NCBI GenBank assembly: GCA_050250815.1
Contig: JBFWNY010000005.1
Span: 62,001 to 126,000 of the forward strand
Direction: 5' to 3'
Origin: JAEUMD01 sp050250815
Lineage (GTDB): Bacteria > Pseudomonadota > Alphaproteobacteria > Rhizobiales > Hyphomicrobiaceae
DNA length: 64,000 nt
Under the pieces are notes generated by a model, which worked only from the letters and a program-made list of their open reading frames with translations, searched no databases and was not told the origin of the DNA. This document shows positions 19,837 to 28,303 of this stretch, piece by piece (positions within the stretch are counted from its first letter, which is position 1; the number at the start of each line of letters is the position of its first letter). A program made the translations under genes and the position numbers.

Positions 19837-21440
19837 TCCTGTCCGCCCAGCTTGCCCGCTTCGACTCGCAAAGCCTTGTGCGCGCTGCTCTCGCGGCATG
19901 CGCCCTCGCCAGTGTGCTGCTCGCCGTCATGTACTTCCGGCACGTGCCGATGTCGCCCGACGGCGGCTGGTACGCCTACCCCTCGTTCGCCTGGGCAGAA
20001 GGCGGCGACCCTTCCGAGAACATGACCGAATTCTCCAAGGTCGCGGGAGCTGGTGACAGGCCTGTTGCCAGGTTCGGCTGGGAAAACCGCCTCAACCTGA
20101 CGGTGCCGGTCATGGGCGCGTGGTTCGAGATGTTTCCCGCGTCCGCCGGCACCATAGCGTTACTGGGCGTCCTTCAATGGCTCGCGATCGCAGGTCTCGC
20201 CGGCGCGGCCGTTATCCTGGCGACTGGCGATCGGATGCTGGGTGCTGCCGCCGCGATATTCACGCTCTCCGATTCTCGCCTCATCGCGGAAGCGATCAGC
20301 GATGCGCGCCCCGACGTGCCGGTGCTTTTGACGGCACTTGCACTCCTCGTCGCTCTCGTCGCGTCGATGCGGAACAATGGAACCATCGCACGACTGGCAG
20401 CTGTCATGCTGGCGGTTGCACTGCCGCTCGTGCACGTCACGTCGGCGAATGTGATCGCAGCGCTCGGCGCCTTTCTCGCGCTGGCGGCGCTGCTTGAATG
20501 GCGGTCCGGTCGGCCGGCACGCCATGCGGCACTCCTGCTCGCTCCGGCTCTGGTCATGGTCGTCGTCTTTCTGGCCCGACAGCCGATCCTCGACGTTCTG
20601 GTTCCAACCACCGTTCCGCCCGAGCTCGAGGCGGTCGGCCAGCACAGCCTCATCGGCAAGCTCAAGGCGATCATCGCGACCGGCGCTGCCGCAAAACTCG
20701 GCATGGAGTGGACCCGATGGGCGCAGCAGTTCCATGCCGCCAACCTGGCGCACCTTGCCTTCCTACTCAGCGGTATCGCCGCACTTCTGGCTCTCGGCCG
20801 CGAGGCACTGCGGGACCCGGTCGCTCGCACTTCGACAGCCCTCTACGGCGGCATTCTCGCCGGCATCATCGTCATGGCGGCTGTCGACCCGCACGAGACG
20901 CCGGGGCACGCGATGGTGCTCGCCGTCGTCGGCTACGCAGCCGCGGCGATCGCCATCGCCCGCTGGATGGTCCTGTCTCCAACGCGCGTCGCGCCGGTTG
21001 CCATGGTGGCCGTGGCAGGGCTGCTGGCCGGGGCCGCAGCTCTCAAGCTCGCGCACACGGGGCTGATCCACTGGCGTTACGGCCGTGAAGGCATCTCGGT
21101 GGCGGCGGTAAGACAGGCACTCGATGCCGCGCTGCCGGCGCCGGGCGAGCGTTCGGTCGTACGCATCGAAGGCGCGAGCGAAGTCTGGCCGTATCTGACG
21201 GAGCGCGGACAACGCATCGAGATCGACGACCGGGACCGCTACATGGTCCCCAGGATGGCCGATGCGCTACCTGCCGAGGGAGCCGCCGTCATCGTGGTGA
21301 CGGACGACCACTACAAGGCCGGCTGGGGCGCGCTACTGAACCGCTGGCGCGAGGCAGGCCTCGTCACGCGCGAAGCCAGCATCGGCTCTTGCGCCCGGAC
21401 CTCACGCTGCATGGAGATCTGGCGCGTCGTCGCAAAGTAG
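19833..21440 (+). CDS. polytopic membrane protein, probable GT-C glycosyltransferase
   Basis: A 535-residue protein with roughly eleven membrane helices and a soluble C-terminal part (about 430-535). The first periplasmic loop has SPDGGWYAYPSFAWAEGGDP, placed as the catalytic Asp loop of GT-C enzymes (ArnT/PMT type) that use polyprenyl-phosphate sugars. Third in an ATGA-overlapped trio after gtrA and gtrB, it occupies the place of the variable gtrC gene, which attaches the flipped sugar to its acceptor. Family identity is inferred from topology and context only; the acceptor is unknown. Confidence 0.65.
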   Translation: MILSAQLARFDSQSLVRAALAACALASVLLAVMYFRHVPMSPDGGWYAYPSFAWAEGGDPSENMTEFSKVAGAGDRPVARFGWENRLNLTVPVMGAWFEMFPASAGTIALLGVLQWLAIAGLAGAAVILATGDRMLGAAAAIFTLSDSRLIAEAISDARPDVPVLLTALALLVALVASMRNNGTIARLAAVMLAVALPLVHVTSANVIAALGAFLALAALLEWRSGRPARHAALLLAPALVMVVVFLARQPILDVLVPTTVPPELEAVGQHSLIGKLKAIIATGAAAKLGMEWTRWAQQFHAANLAHLAFLLSGIAALLALGREALRDPVARTSTALYGGILAGIIVMAAVDPHETPGHAMVLAVVGYAAAAIAIARWMVLSPTRVAPVAMVAVAGLLAGAAALKLAHTGLIHWRYGREGISVAAVRQALDAALPAPGERSVVRIEGASEVWPYLTERGQRIEIDDRDRYMVPRMADALPAEGAAVIVVTDDHYKAGWGALLNRWREAGLVTREASIGSCARTSRCMEIWRVVAK

Positions 21441-21484
21441 TCGCGTTACACCTGCCCAACTGGCCTGCCCTGGGGCAAAGCAAA

Positions 21485-21511
21485 AGCCCCGGCCGAGACG
21501 CGGCCGGGGCT
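21485..21511. terminator. bidirectional terminator between the GT-C and porin genes
   Basis: AGCCCCGGCCG and its perfect complement form an 11-bp stem with a 5-base loop between two convergent genes. On the minus strand the stem runs into TTTTG, so it is best as the porin terminator. Confidence 0.8.
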
Positions 21512-21540
21512 TCGGATTATGCTGAGCCTGCGCAAGTCCT

Positions 21541-22911
21541 TCAGAACTTGATGCGACCACCCGCCATGACGACGTCCATGCGGATGTCATGATCGCTGAG
21601 CACGGGGAAGAACTGCACGTCCGTGATGTCGTTCGCCCAGTAGTGGCGATAGGCGAGGTAGAGTTCCATCGCCGCGGCATCGATATGCTGCACGATACCG
21701 AGGCCCCAGGTCTGCGCCGTCTCGTTGAAGAGAGCGTCCGCCGCAGGTCCAAGGATCGTGTTGGTCACGCCGACGTCCCACATCCGGTAGTACTCGCCGT
21801 AGATCGCCGTCTGGCCAAGCGCCGACCACTTCCGCAGCAAGCCGGACTTCACGTAGAAGTACTTCTCGTCGAGCAGGAACTGGCTGTCCCAAGAGCGACG
21901 GCCACCAGCGGCCGTCAGGAACAGACCCGTGGGCTCGTGCAGAACCGAGAACGAACCGACGATCTCCTGGTGGTCAGGTAGCGCGTTGCCCGCTGCGAAC
22001 TGGGCGTTACCCGGAGCACCCGCAGTATTGAAGGCCGCCAGCAGCGAGTCGCTGTCGATGATCTCGCCGTCGTGGTAGCCGATACCGGCGCGGATGCTGA
22101 CACCGTTGAACGAACCCGCATAGCGCAGCGCAACCGCCCAGTCGTCGTCCTCGCCCCACGAGGCCGAGAAGATGAAGCCGTTGAGCACCGGCGAGTCGTA
22201 GCGAACGAGGTTGCCGCGTCCGCCGTCGAGATTGCCGCGCCACAGGTCGCCGATGAGCGAGATGCCCTGGCCGGCGAAGAACAGCAGGCCGGGGAACTGC
22301 ACGGAAAGCTGGTCGTTGGCGCTGCGCAGGAAGAAGCCCTCGTTCCAGGTCTCCACGCTCGACAGAGAAACCGCCGACGTCCGCGACAGGTCCATTTCCG
22401 CGATGTTGTCGACCGCATTCGACTGCTGGCCGACGCTCACCGTGCCGAGACGCTTGTGCTCGAGGAACCAGTACGAATGCCGAAGGATGATGCGCTGGCT
22501 GTCGTCGCCCACACCGACGAAGTTGAAGCCACCCGCGGGACCGGGCACGAAGCCCTGGTCGACGAAGTCGGAGTTGGCCGAGCCGACCTCGATCTCAATC
22601 CGGTAGCCCGCCGCCATCTCGGGGCTGATCGTCGCCCGCCCTTCCATGCCAAAGAGCGTCGTCGAGGTCTTGTTGTTGACCTGATAGAAGTTGCTCTCGC
22701 CGGTATCGTCCCACCACATCACGGCCTGGTTCACCTGACCGTAGATGGTCAGCGACACCTTGCGATTGCCCTTGCGGACCGTGGTCGCCTCAAGCTCGGC
22801 GACGCGCTCTTCCAGATCCGCGCAGCAATCGCCGCCAAGATCGGCTGCTGAGGCCGGCACGGAACCCAGCAATACGGCTGCCAGCGCAGCGAGACTAAGA
22901 CCTGCCTTCAT
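21541..22911 (-). CDS. outer-membrane porin
   Basis: A 456-residue beta-barrel precursor. The signal peptide is about residues 1-22 (LLGSVPASA). A short coiled-coil-like stretch follows (CCADLEERVAELEATT), then SLTIYGQVNQAVMWWDD starting the barrel and alternating strands to a terminal phenylalanine (AGGRIKF), the outer-membrane assembly signal. The N-terminal trimerisation-type stretch and the IYGQVN start fit alphaproteobacterial general porins of the Omp2b/RopA kind, although the barrel is more diverged. AAGGGG lies before the ATG. Solute specificity cannot be read. Confidence 0.87.
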   Translation of the reverse strand: MKAGLSLAALAAVLLGSVPASAADLGGDCCADLEERVAELEATTVRKGNRKVSLTIYGQVNQAVMWWDDTGESNFYQVNNKTSTTLFGMEGRATISPEMAAGYRIEIEVGSANSDFVDQGFVPGPAGGFNFVGVGDDSQRIILRHSYWFLEHKRLGTVSVGQQSNAVDNIAEMDLSRTSAVSLSSVETWNEGFFLRSANDQLSVQFPGLLFFAGQGISLIGDLWRGNLDGGRGNLVRYDSPVLNGFIFSASWGEDDDWAVALRYAGSFNGVSIRAGIGYHDGEIIDSDSLLAAFNTAGAPGNAQFAAGNALPDHQEIVGSFSVLHEPTGLFLTAAGGRRSWDSQFLLDEKYFYVKSGLLRKWSALGQTAIYGEYYRMWDVGVTNTILGPAADALFNETAQTWGLGIVQHIDAAAMELYLAYRHYWANDITDVQFFPVLSDHDIRMDVVMAGGRIKF

Positions 22912-23191
22912 GAAAACGCCCCTTCGAGCTGCAGCGCCGGACGCAGCACAGGCGGCGCAAATTCCCCCAAAACCTTACATCCGGCTTAGGCGATTCGATC
23001 CCTCCGGCACAATGTCTGCCCGGCGCCGCCAAAGGACTTATGGTTCAGGAAAGCACGACGGCGCCCGACCTGTGGCCGATTTGCGCCCCTCCGCCAACCG
23101 TCCCCATGCCTTAATTTGCAGCGATTGACGGACTCGCAGGCGCACGCCAAGGTGCGGCGGACTCTTCCGAGCAGAGGCGGACAAGACCACC

Positions 23192-23794
23192 ATGACGAGC
23201 AAGACGACTGTCATCAGGCTCCCGGCCACCCTGCTGGCCGCCTTGTCGCTCGCGGCCTGCTCGGGCGGGCCCAGCCCTCTCCCGTCCCTTTCGACCGGTT
23301 CGGTCTCCGCGACCGCGCCCGCCACGCCCGTCGATCCGGTCCAGGCGGCTGCCCAGGCCGAGGCGGAGTCGCGCGGCACATATACCAGCCGCGCTTTCCA
23401 AGTCGGCTCGACCTCGGCGCGGGCCGTCAAATGCGGCTTCAACTTCGATCCCGCCCGTCTGCGCCAACAGTTCATGGCCGCAGAGGCCACCTCGGGCACG
23501 GCCGCCGCCGACATGGAGAAGGTCGAGAAGCTCTACGACATCTCGTTCAACGGGATCTCGCGCGGCATTGCCGACAAGCAGGACTACTGCTCGGACGCAA
23601 AGTCGAAGGAAATCAAGGAAGACCTGACGCGGCATCTGGCCGGTGACTACAAGCCCAGGCCACAGAAAAAGGTGGCTCAGGACAGCGGCGGCCTGTTCGG
23701 CGGAATATTCGACGCCAGCGGCGATGTTGATAACGGTCCCAAGATCGGCACCACCGATTGGTGGGAAAAACAGAATGAGAAGATGGGCCGCTGA
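23192..23794 (+). CDS. hypothetical lipoprotein
   Basis: A 200-residue lipoprotein precursor with a LSLAAC lipobox; the Cys near residue 23 would be lipidated. A Ser/Thr/Pro-rich linker follows. The central conserved-looking region includes RAVKCGFNFDPARLRQQF and KQDYCSDAKSKEIKEDLTRHLAG, with two cysteines that may pair. The C-terminus has a Gly-rich stretch and DWWEKQNEK. The family function is not known to me. It is divergent from the porin and transcribed towards a small membrane protein. Confidence 0.7.
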   Translation: MTSKTTVIRLPATLLAALSLAACSGGPSPLPSLSTGSVSATAPATPVDPVQAAAQAEAESRGTYTSRAFQVGSTSARAVKCGFNFDPARLRQQFMAAEATSGTAAADMEKVEKLYDISFNGISRGIADKQDYCSDAKSKEIKEDLTRHLAGDYKPRPQKKVAQDSGGLFGGIFDASGDVDNGPKIGTTDWWEKQNEKMGR

Positions 23795-23878
23795 GTCTCC
23801 CCAAAGCCGCCGTGCGTGCCGTTTCGGCGGCTGCAGTTGCGCGCTATCCCTCGCAAGACGGCATCCTGTTGAGACGGC

Positions 23879-24262
23879 GTGACGGATCGGCCGGCCCTCG
23901 TGCAGCAACTCCTGCTCATTGAAATCGTCTCGAAGCTGTCAGCCGGCCTGCTGCTGATGGCGCTGCCGCGCGCTACCGCCCGTCTCATGGGCCTGCCGGT
24001 ACCCGACTTGAGCCTGTGGCCACGTCTCGTTGGTGCACTGCTCGTGGGGATTGCGGCGGCAACGTTTATCGAACTCCGGCTTCCCGGATCGAAGGGCTTG
24101 AGCCTCGCCGGGCTGATCGCCATCAATCTCTTCGTCGCCGCCGGACTGTTCGTCGCTCTCGTACTGCGGTCGGGCGCACCAACGCGCCGAGGCCGGGTCG
24201 CACTGTGGCTGCTGTTCGGCCTGCTCGTGCTTGCGAGCCTCTTCGAGATCGCGCAGGCCTGA
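23879..24262 (+). CDS. small four-helix membrane protein
   Basis: A 127-residue protein with four hydrophobic segments (about 10-33, 45-65, 73-97 and 105-122) and short polar loops. It has a GTG start and lies 84 bases after the lipoprotein. I recognise no functional motif. Its codon use matches the neighbours and the hydrophobic pattern is regular, so it is probably a real inner-membrane protein of unknown function. Confidence 0.6.
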   Translation: MTDRPALVQQLLLIEIVSKLSAGLLLMALPRATARLMGLPVPDLSLWPRLVGALLVGIAAATFIELRLPGSKGLSLAGLIAINLFVAAGLFVALVLRSGAPTRRGRVALWLLFGLLVLASLFEIAQA

Positions 24263-24507
24263 CGTAACGGCTCGTTAACCGTGCCACCGTTTCGGCAGGC
24301 ACGCTCCTTGCTCCCATTCCATCCCGAAAGCGACACGAAAGCATTTCGTGGTGGGATTGCAGCCGCTATCCGAGCCGCCCTGCCCCTGATCGTCCGAGAT
24401 GGAAGCAGGCAAGCTTCGGCCCATGACGCGACCCTCTGTCCGTGGCTAGGGCAGGCCACGGCGCTCGAGGACATTCGATTCCATCTGCACAGGCTCCAGG
24501 AGCGCGC

Positions 24508-25764
24508 ATGATGTTGGCCCCTTCCCCCGCTGTCCCGGCACTGCACCGGTTGACGAGCGAAGAGCTATCCTCCCCAGCGGGCGAGGACCGCATCAATGCA
24601 TCCCCATCCCTGCTTAGCGCCACGCCTCCGAACGTCGTCTACGCCGAGATCGGCACCCCGGACGCTCTCGAGCGCATCGGCTGCGAGTGGGACGAGCTGT
24701 TCGCGCGGGCGGGCCAGCCGCCCCAAGTGTTCCAGACCCACGCATGGTGCCGCCACTGGTGCCGCCACTTCCTGACGTCCAAAGGTGGAGCGCCCACGGG
24801 CAAGATCCAGCTGTTCATTGTGACCGCGCGCCGCGCGGGCCGCCTCGTACTGGTCTGGCCGCTGGTCATCGAGCGATCTCTGGGTGTCTCCTGCCTCACT
24901 GGTCTCGGCCATCCCGTGACCCAGTATGCCGACGCGGTGATCGACAGCGCGGAGCCCGATGCCGCCGCCATCCTCTCAGGGGCGCTGCAGCACGCCATCC
25001 GCCGTTCCGGAGCCGATCTCGTGCACCTGCGCAAGGTGCGCGCCGACGCCGCCATCCACACCTTAATCTCGGAATCACGGGCGACAGCTACTGCACGCGA
25101 AGTTGCCCCCTTCGTCGATCTGAAATCAGCTTCAGACTTCGCAACCTTCGAGAAGCGCTACCCCTCGAAAGCGCGCAAGAACCGCAAGCGGCAGATGCGC
25201 CGTCTGGAAGAGCGCGGCGTGGTCGCGCTCGAGCAGGTGCTGGGCGGCGAGCGCGCCGCCGAGCTTGCCTCGACCGCCGTACTGTTGAAGCGAGCTTGGC
25301 TCAAGTCCAAGGGGCGGGTTTCCCCCGCATTGCGCGATCCGAGGTTCGAGGCATTCTTTGCCGATGTCGCGCGTGAAGGCGTGCCAAGCACCGGCTGCGT
25401 CGTCACCGTTCTGACAACGAGCGGCGAACCCGCCGCCATCGAAATCGCCTTCGAGTGCAAGGGCCACAGAGCCGTGCACGTGATCGTCTACGCGATGAAG
25501 TTCATGCAGCACAGCCCCGGGCAACTGCTCATCGAGCACAGTCTCGCGCGCTGCTATGAACGCGGCATCTCCACCTACGACCTGCTGGCACCGTCCGATG
25601 GCTACAAATCCGATTGGGCGGGTGAGAACGTCGTCGCGGTCAACGACTGGGCACTCGGCATCACCGCGCGCGGTCGCCTCTACGCCGAGGGCTACCTGGC
25701 GCGCCTGAGGCCGGCGCTCAAGAATGCCGTCGTAAGCGCTTCCCGCGCGTTCAAATCGGCCTGA
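24508..25764 (+). CDS. CelD/FemAB-like GNAT-fold acyltransferase
   Basis: A 418-residue protein of the BioF2-like/CelD group of tandem GNAT-fold enzymes. Conserved points are the PPQVFQTHAWCRHWCRHF segment near residue 72, YPSKARKNRKRQMRRLEE near 195, and the late FMQHSPGQLLIEHSLARCYE and DLLAPSDGYKSDWA stretches typical of the second GNAT domain. Relatives act in polysaccharide modification or in aminoacyl transfer to peptidoglycan-like substrates; the actual substrate is unknown. The ATG at 24508 has AGGAG six bases upstream. A gene-free gap of about 245 bases precedes it. Confidence 0.78.
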   Translation: MMLAPSPAVPALHRLTSEELSSPAGEDRINASPSLLSATPPNVVYAEIGTPDALERIGCEWDELFARAGQPPQVFQTHAWCRHWCRHFLTSKGGAPTGKIQLFIVTARRAGRLVLVWPLVIERSLGVSCLTGLGHPVTQYADAVIDSAEPDAAAILSGALQHAIRRSGADLVHLRKVRADAAIHTLISESRATATAREVAPFVDLKSASDFATFEKRYPSKARKNRKRQMRRLEERGVVALEQVLGGERAAELASTAVLLKRAWLKSKGRVSPALRDPRFEAFFADVAREGVPSTGCVVTVLTTSGEPAAIEIAFECKGHRAVHVIVYAMKFMQHSPGQLLIEHSLARCYERGISTYDLLAPSDGYKSDWAGENVVAVNDWALGITARGRLYAEGYLARLRPALKNAVVSASRAFKSA

Positions 25765-25791
25765 CGACGCTGCGAACGGCCTGCTTCCGCC

Positions 25792-26850
25792 CTACGACTT
25801 GACGCCCAGCTTACGCTGCAGGCTCGACGAAGACGTCGTGTACTGGAACAGCAGCTTCTTGTCCGGATAGATGTAGGCGTGCGCCTTCTGCGCCATGAGA
25901 GCCGCCTCGTGGAAGCCCGACAGGATGAGCTTCAGCTTGCCCGGATAGGTGTTGATGTCGCCGACCGCGAAGATGCGCGGCTCACTCGTCTCGAACTTTT
26001 CGGTGTCGACCGGAATGAGGTTCTCGTCGAGATTGATCCCCCAATCCGCAATGGGCCCCAGCTTCATCGTGAGACCGAAGAAGGGCAGCATGGCCGTCGT
26101 CGGAACGCGCTCCTCCCCCGCCTTGGTCTTGACGGTGGCCGCTTCCAGCCAGCCGTCGGCACCGTGCAGGGCGGAAACCTGACCGATCAGCAGCCGCATC
26201 TTACCGGTAGCGACAAGCTCGCGCATCTTCTCGACCGAGTGCGGCGCGCCGCGGAAGTCGTCGCGCCGATGGACGAGTGTCATCGAGCGTGCGATCGGCT
26301 GAAGATTGAGCGTCCAGTCGAGCGCACTGTCGCCACCACCGACGATCATCACGTCCTTGTCCATGAACTCGGCCATCTTACGCACCGAGTAGAACACCGA
26401 CCTGCCCTCGAACGCCTCGATGCCTTCCAGCGGCGGCCGCTTTGGCGTGAACGAGCCACCGCCGGCCGCGATGACCACGACCTTGGTCAGGAACTGTGTG
26501 CCCTGATCGGTGGTCAGGCGGAAACGATCCCCCTCGCGCGTCAGCGCATCGATACGCTCGCCAAGGTGGAACGTAGGCGAAAACGGGCGGATCTGCTCCA
26601 TGAGCTGATCGGTGAGCTGCTGGCCTGTTACGATCGGCAGACCGGGAATGTCGTAGATCGGCTTCTCGGGGTACAGCTCGGCGCACTGCCCGCCGACCTT
26701 GTCCAGGATGTCGACGAGATGCGATTTGATATCGAGAAGACCCAGCTCGAACACCGCGAAAAGCCCGACCGGACCGGCACCGATGATGACGACATCCGTC
26801 TCGATCGGCCCCGGCGCACCGCCACCGTTTCCGGGATCTGATTCGAGCAT
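25792..26850 (-). CDS. ferredoxin-NADP+ reductase, thioredoxin reductase-like type
   Basis: A 352-residue FAD/NADP oxidoreductase moving electrons between NADPH and ferredoxin. The FAD site is VVIIGAGPVGLFAVFELG near residue 18 and the NADP site is VMIVGGGDSALDW near 166. The C-terminal FAVGDINTYPGKLKLILSG motif binds FAD. The CxxC redox pair of thioredoxin reductase is missing, which marks the homodimeric TrxR-like FNR class of Rhodopseudomonas and Bacillus. The ATG at 26850 has AGGAG nine bases upstream; the earlier one at 26889 does not. A 2Fe-2S ferredoxin gene lies just upstream on the same strand, a likely partner. Confidence 0.93.
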   Translation of the reverse strand: MLESDPGNGGGAPGPIETDVVIIGAGPVGLFAVFELGLLDIKSHLVDILDKVGGQCAELYPEKPIYDIPGLPIVTGQQLTDQLMEQIRPFSPTFHLGERIDALTREGDRFRLTTDQGTQFLTKVVVIAAGGGSFTPKRPPLEGIEAFEGRSVFYSVRKMAEFMDKDVMIVGGGDSALDWTLNLQPIARSMTLVHRRDDFRGAPHSVEKMRELVATGKMRLLIGQVSALHGADGWLEAATVKTKAGEERVPTTAMLPFFGLTMKLGPIADWGINLDENLIPVDTEKFETSEPRIFAVGDINTYPGKLKLILSGFHEAALMAQKAHAYIYPDKKLLFQYTTSSSSLQRKLGVKS

Positions 26851-26955
26851 CGGCTTGGCTCCTGTTAAAGCCGCGGACACGCGGCTCATGGGCGAGCGTC
26901 GCTGGTCGCGCGGGGCATAAACTTCGGTTGACCGCCAGCCTGACGTTGCAACCGC

Positions 26956-27276
26956 TCAGAATTGCTTGGCGGGAACGCGCAGCACGAGGCCATCGAGAGC
27001 GTCGGTCACCTTGATCTGACAGGACAGCCGGCTCTCCTCGCGCACGTCGAAGGCGAAATCCAGCATGTCCTCCTCGGTCTCCGCGGGCTTGCCCGTCTTG
27101 TCCTGCCAAGCGGGATCGACGTAGACGTGGCACGTGGCGCATGCGCACGCGCCGCCGCATTCGGCCTCGATGCCCTGAACGTCGGCGAGCTTGGCCGCCT
27201 CCATGACGGTCTGGCCCGATTTTGCCTCGACGACCTGGCTGCTGCCGTCGGGTTGTATGAACGTAATCTTCGCCAT
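26956..27276 (-). CDS. adrenodoxin-type 2Fe-2S ferredoxin
   Basis: A 106-residue soluble ferredoxin. The cluster ligands are in ECGGACACATCHVYV (C-x5-C-x2-C) with the fourth cysteine in RLSCQIKV. The acidic helix TEEDMLDFAF is the usual docking surface for reductases and P450s. It is 105 bases upstream of the ferredoxin reductase on the same strand, so the two probably form one electron-transfer chain; no P450 or Rieske oxygenase is nearby. GAGG precedes the ATG. Confidence 0.95.
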   Translation of the reverse strand: MAKITFIQPDGSSQVVEAKSGQTVMEAAKLADVQGIEAECGGACACATCHVYVDPAWQDKTGKPAETEEDMLDFAFDVREESRLSCQIKVTDALDGLVLRVPAKQF

Positions 27277-27477
27277 CTGCCTCGGCTACTCCTCGCGTGC
27301 GGCGCGCCACACCGTAGCGTGCGACGCCATGTCGGACTGCGGCGCATCCCGCGGGCGCGCTCCGCAGGCCCAATCCGCGGGGCGAGGATTAGTCGTCATG
27401 ATCGGGCAATTCAAGCTGTCGAGATCGGCAGGTGGGGTCTTTATCGTCGCGCCCGACGACGTGACGAACGCCAGGAG

Positions 27478-27927
27478 CTAATACGCCGCGATGTGGGCGA
27501 GCACCTCGGCCAGCGCCGCCTCGATGGCGCGGAGCGGCGCTTCGGCCTCCTCCACGCCCGGTGCGGTTTGGCGCTCGGCGGCCTCGGCCGCCTCTGCCAG
27601 TGGCCAAGCGCCGACGGCACGTGCCGATCCTTTCAGCGTGTGGCACGCGGCCTGCCAGGCCTGTGCGCACGGCGGTTGAGCGGCCGCCGCTTCCCTGATC
27701 CGCTCCAGCGTGCGCGGGGCCTCCCCGGCAAAGAGCGCCAGGACTTCGCGCTCGAGCTCGAGGTTGCCCAGCGTATATCGGTCGAGATGGGCGTGGTCGA
27801 TCGGCAGGCCTTGCTGACGGCCGGGGATCGTCGCGGCCTGCCGGCGGGCGGCAAACCCCCGTCCACCCGGACGGACGGAAGGACAGCTTACTCCTGCGGC
27901 CTTCTCGATCGTCGCGTCGCTCGCCAT
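27478..27927 (-). CDS. Hpt-domain phosphotransfer protein
   Basis: A 149-residue protein whose C-terminal 105 residues form a four-helix histidine phosphotransfer domain. The phosphorylatable residue is H96 in ACHTLKGSARAVGA. The N-terminal 40 residues are basic and probably disordered. ACGGAGG lies before the ATG. No histidine kinase or response regulator is adjacent, so the partner system is elsewhere. It is divergent from the giant repeat protein. Confidence 0.85.
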   Translation of the reverse strand: MASDATIEKAAGVSCPSVRPGGRGFAARRQAATIPGRQQGLPIDHAHLDRYTLGNLELEREVLALFAGEAPRTLERIREAAAAQPPCAQAWQAACHTLKGSARAVGAWPLAEAAEAAERQTAPGVEEAEAPLRAIEAALAEVLAHIAAY

Positions 27928-28303
27928 GAGACCTCCGTTCGGCCGAGCGGCGGGCGGCCGTGCCCACCGGGTGCCTGATCCGGACTTTAGACCCGCTCGC
28001 GATAACCTTCGGTAAACGAACAGCGAACCCGCGGTGGCAACCTGCGACCGCTCGGAAGCCCACGAATCGGTTGGAAAAAAGTACTAGCGCCCAGTCTGTG
28101 GCACCGCGTGGTTGCCTATCCTTCGTTTCGCCCCAAACCACCAATAATCGGGAACGTTGGGGGACGGATCGTGCAGCGGGGTGCTCCGGCCGGCACCAAA
28201 CGGTGGCTTCGCGCGAAAAATGTCTTCCGTGCGGGCGCTGTCGTGCTCTATGTCGTTCGGGAGGGGGGAGAGCGCCGCGTTTTCTCGGCGTTCGACAGCG
28301 TTC
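27928..28303. other. 376-base gap before the giant repeat gene
   Basis: This gap should hold promoters for the divergent Hpt and repeat-protein genes. The plus-strand frame of the downstream gene is already open from a TTG at 28157, with ATGs at 28220 and 28250, so part of the gap may be coding. I see no other gene or known regulatory motif. Confidence 0.4.
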
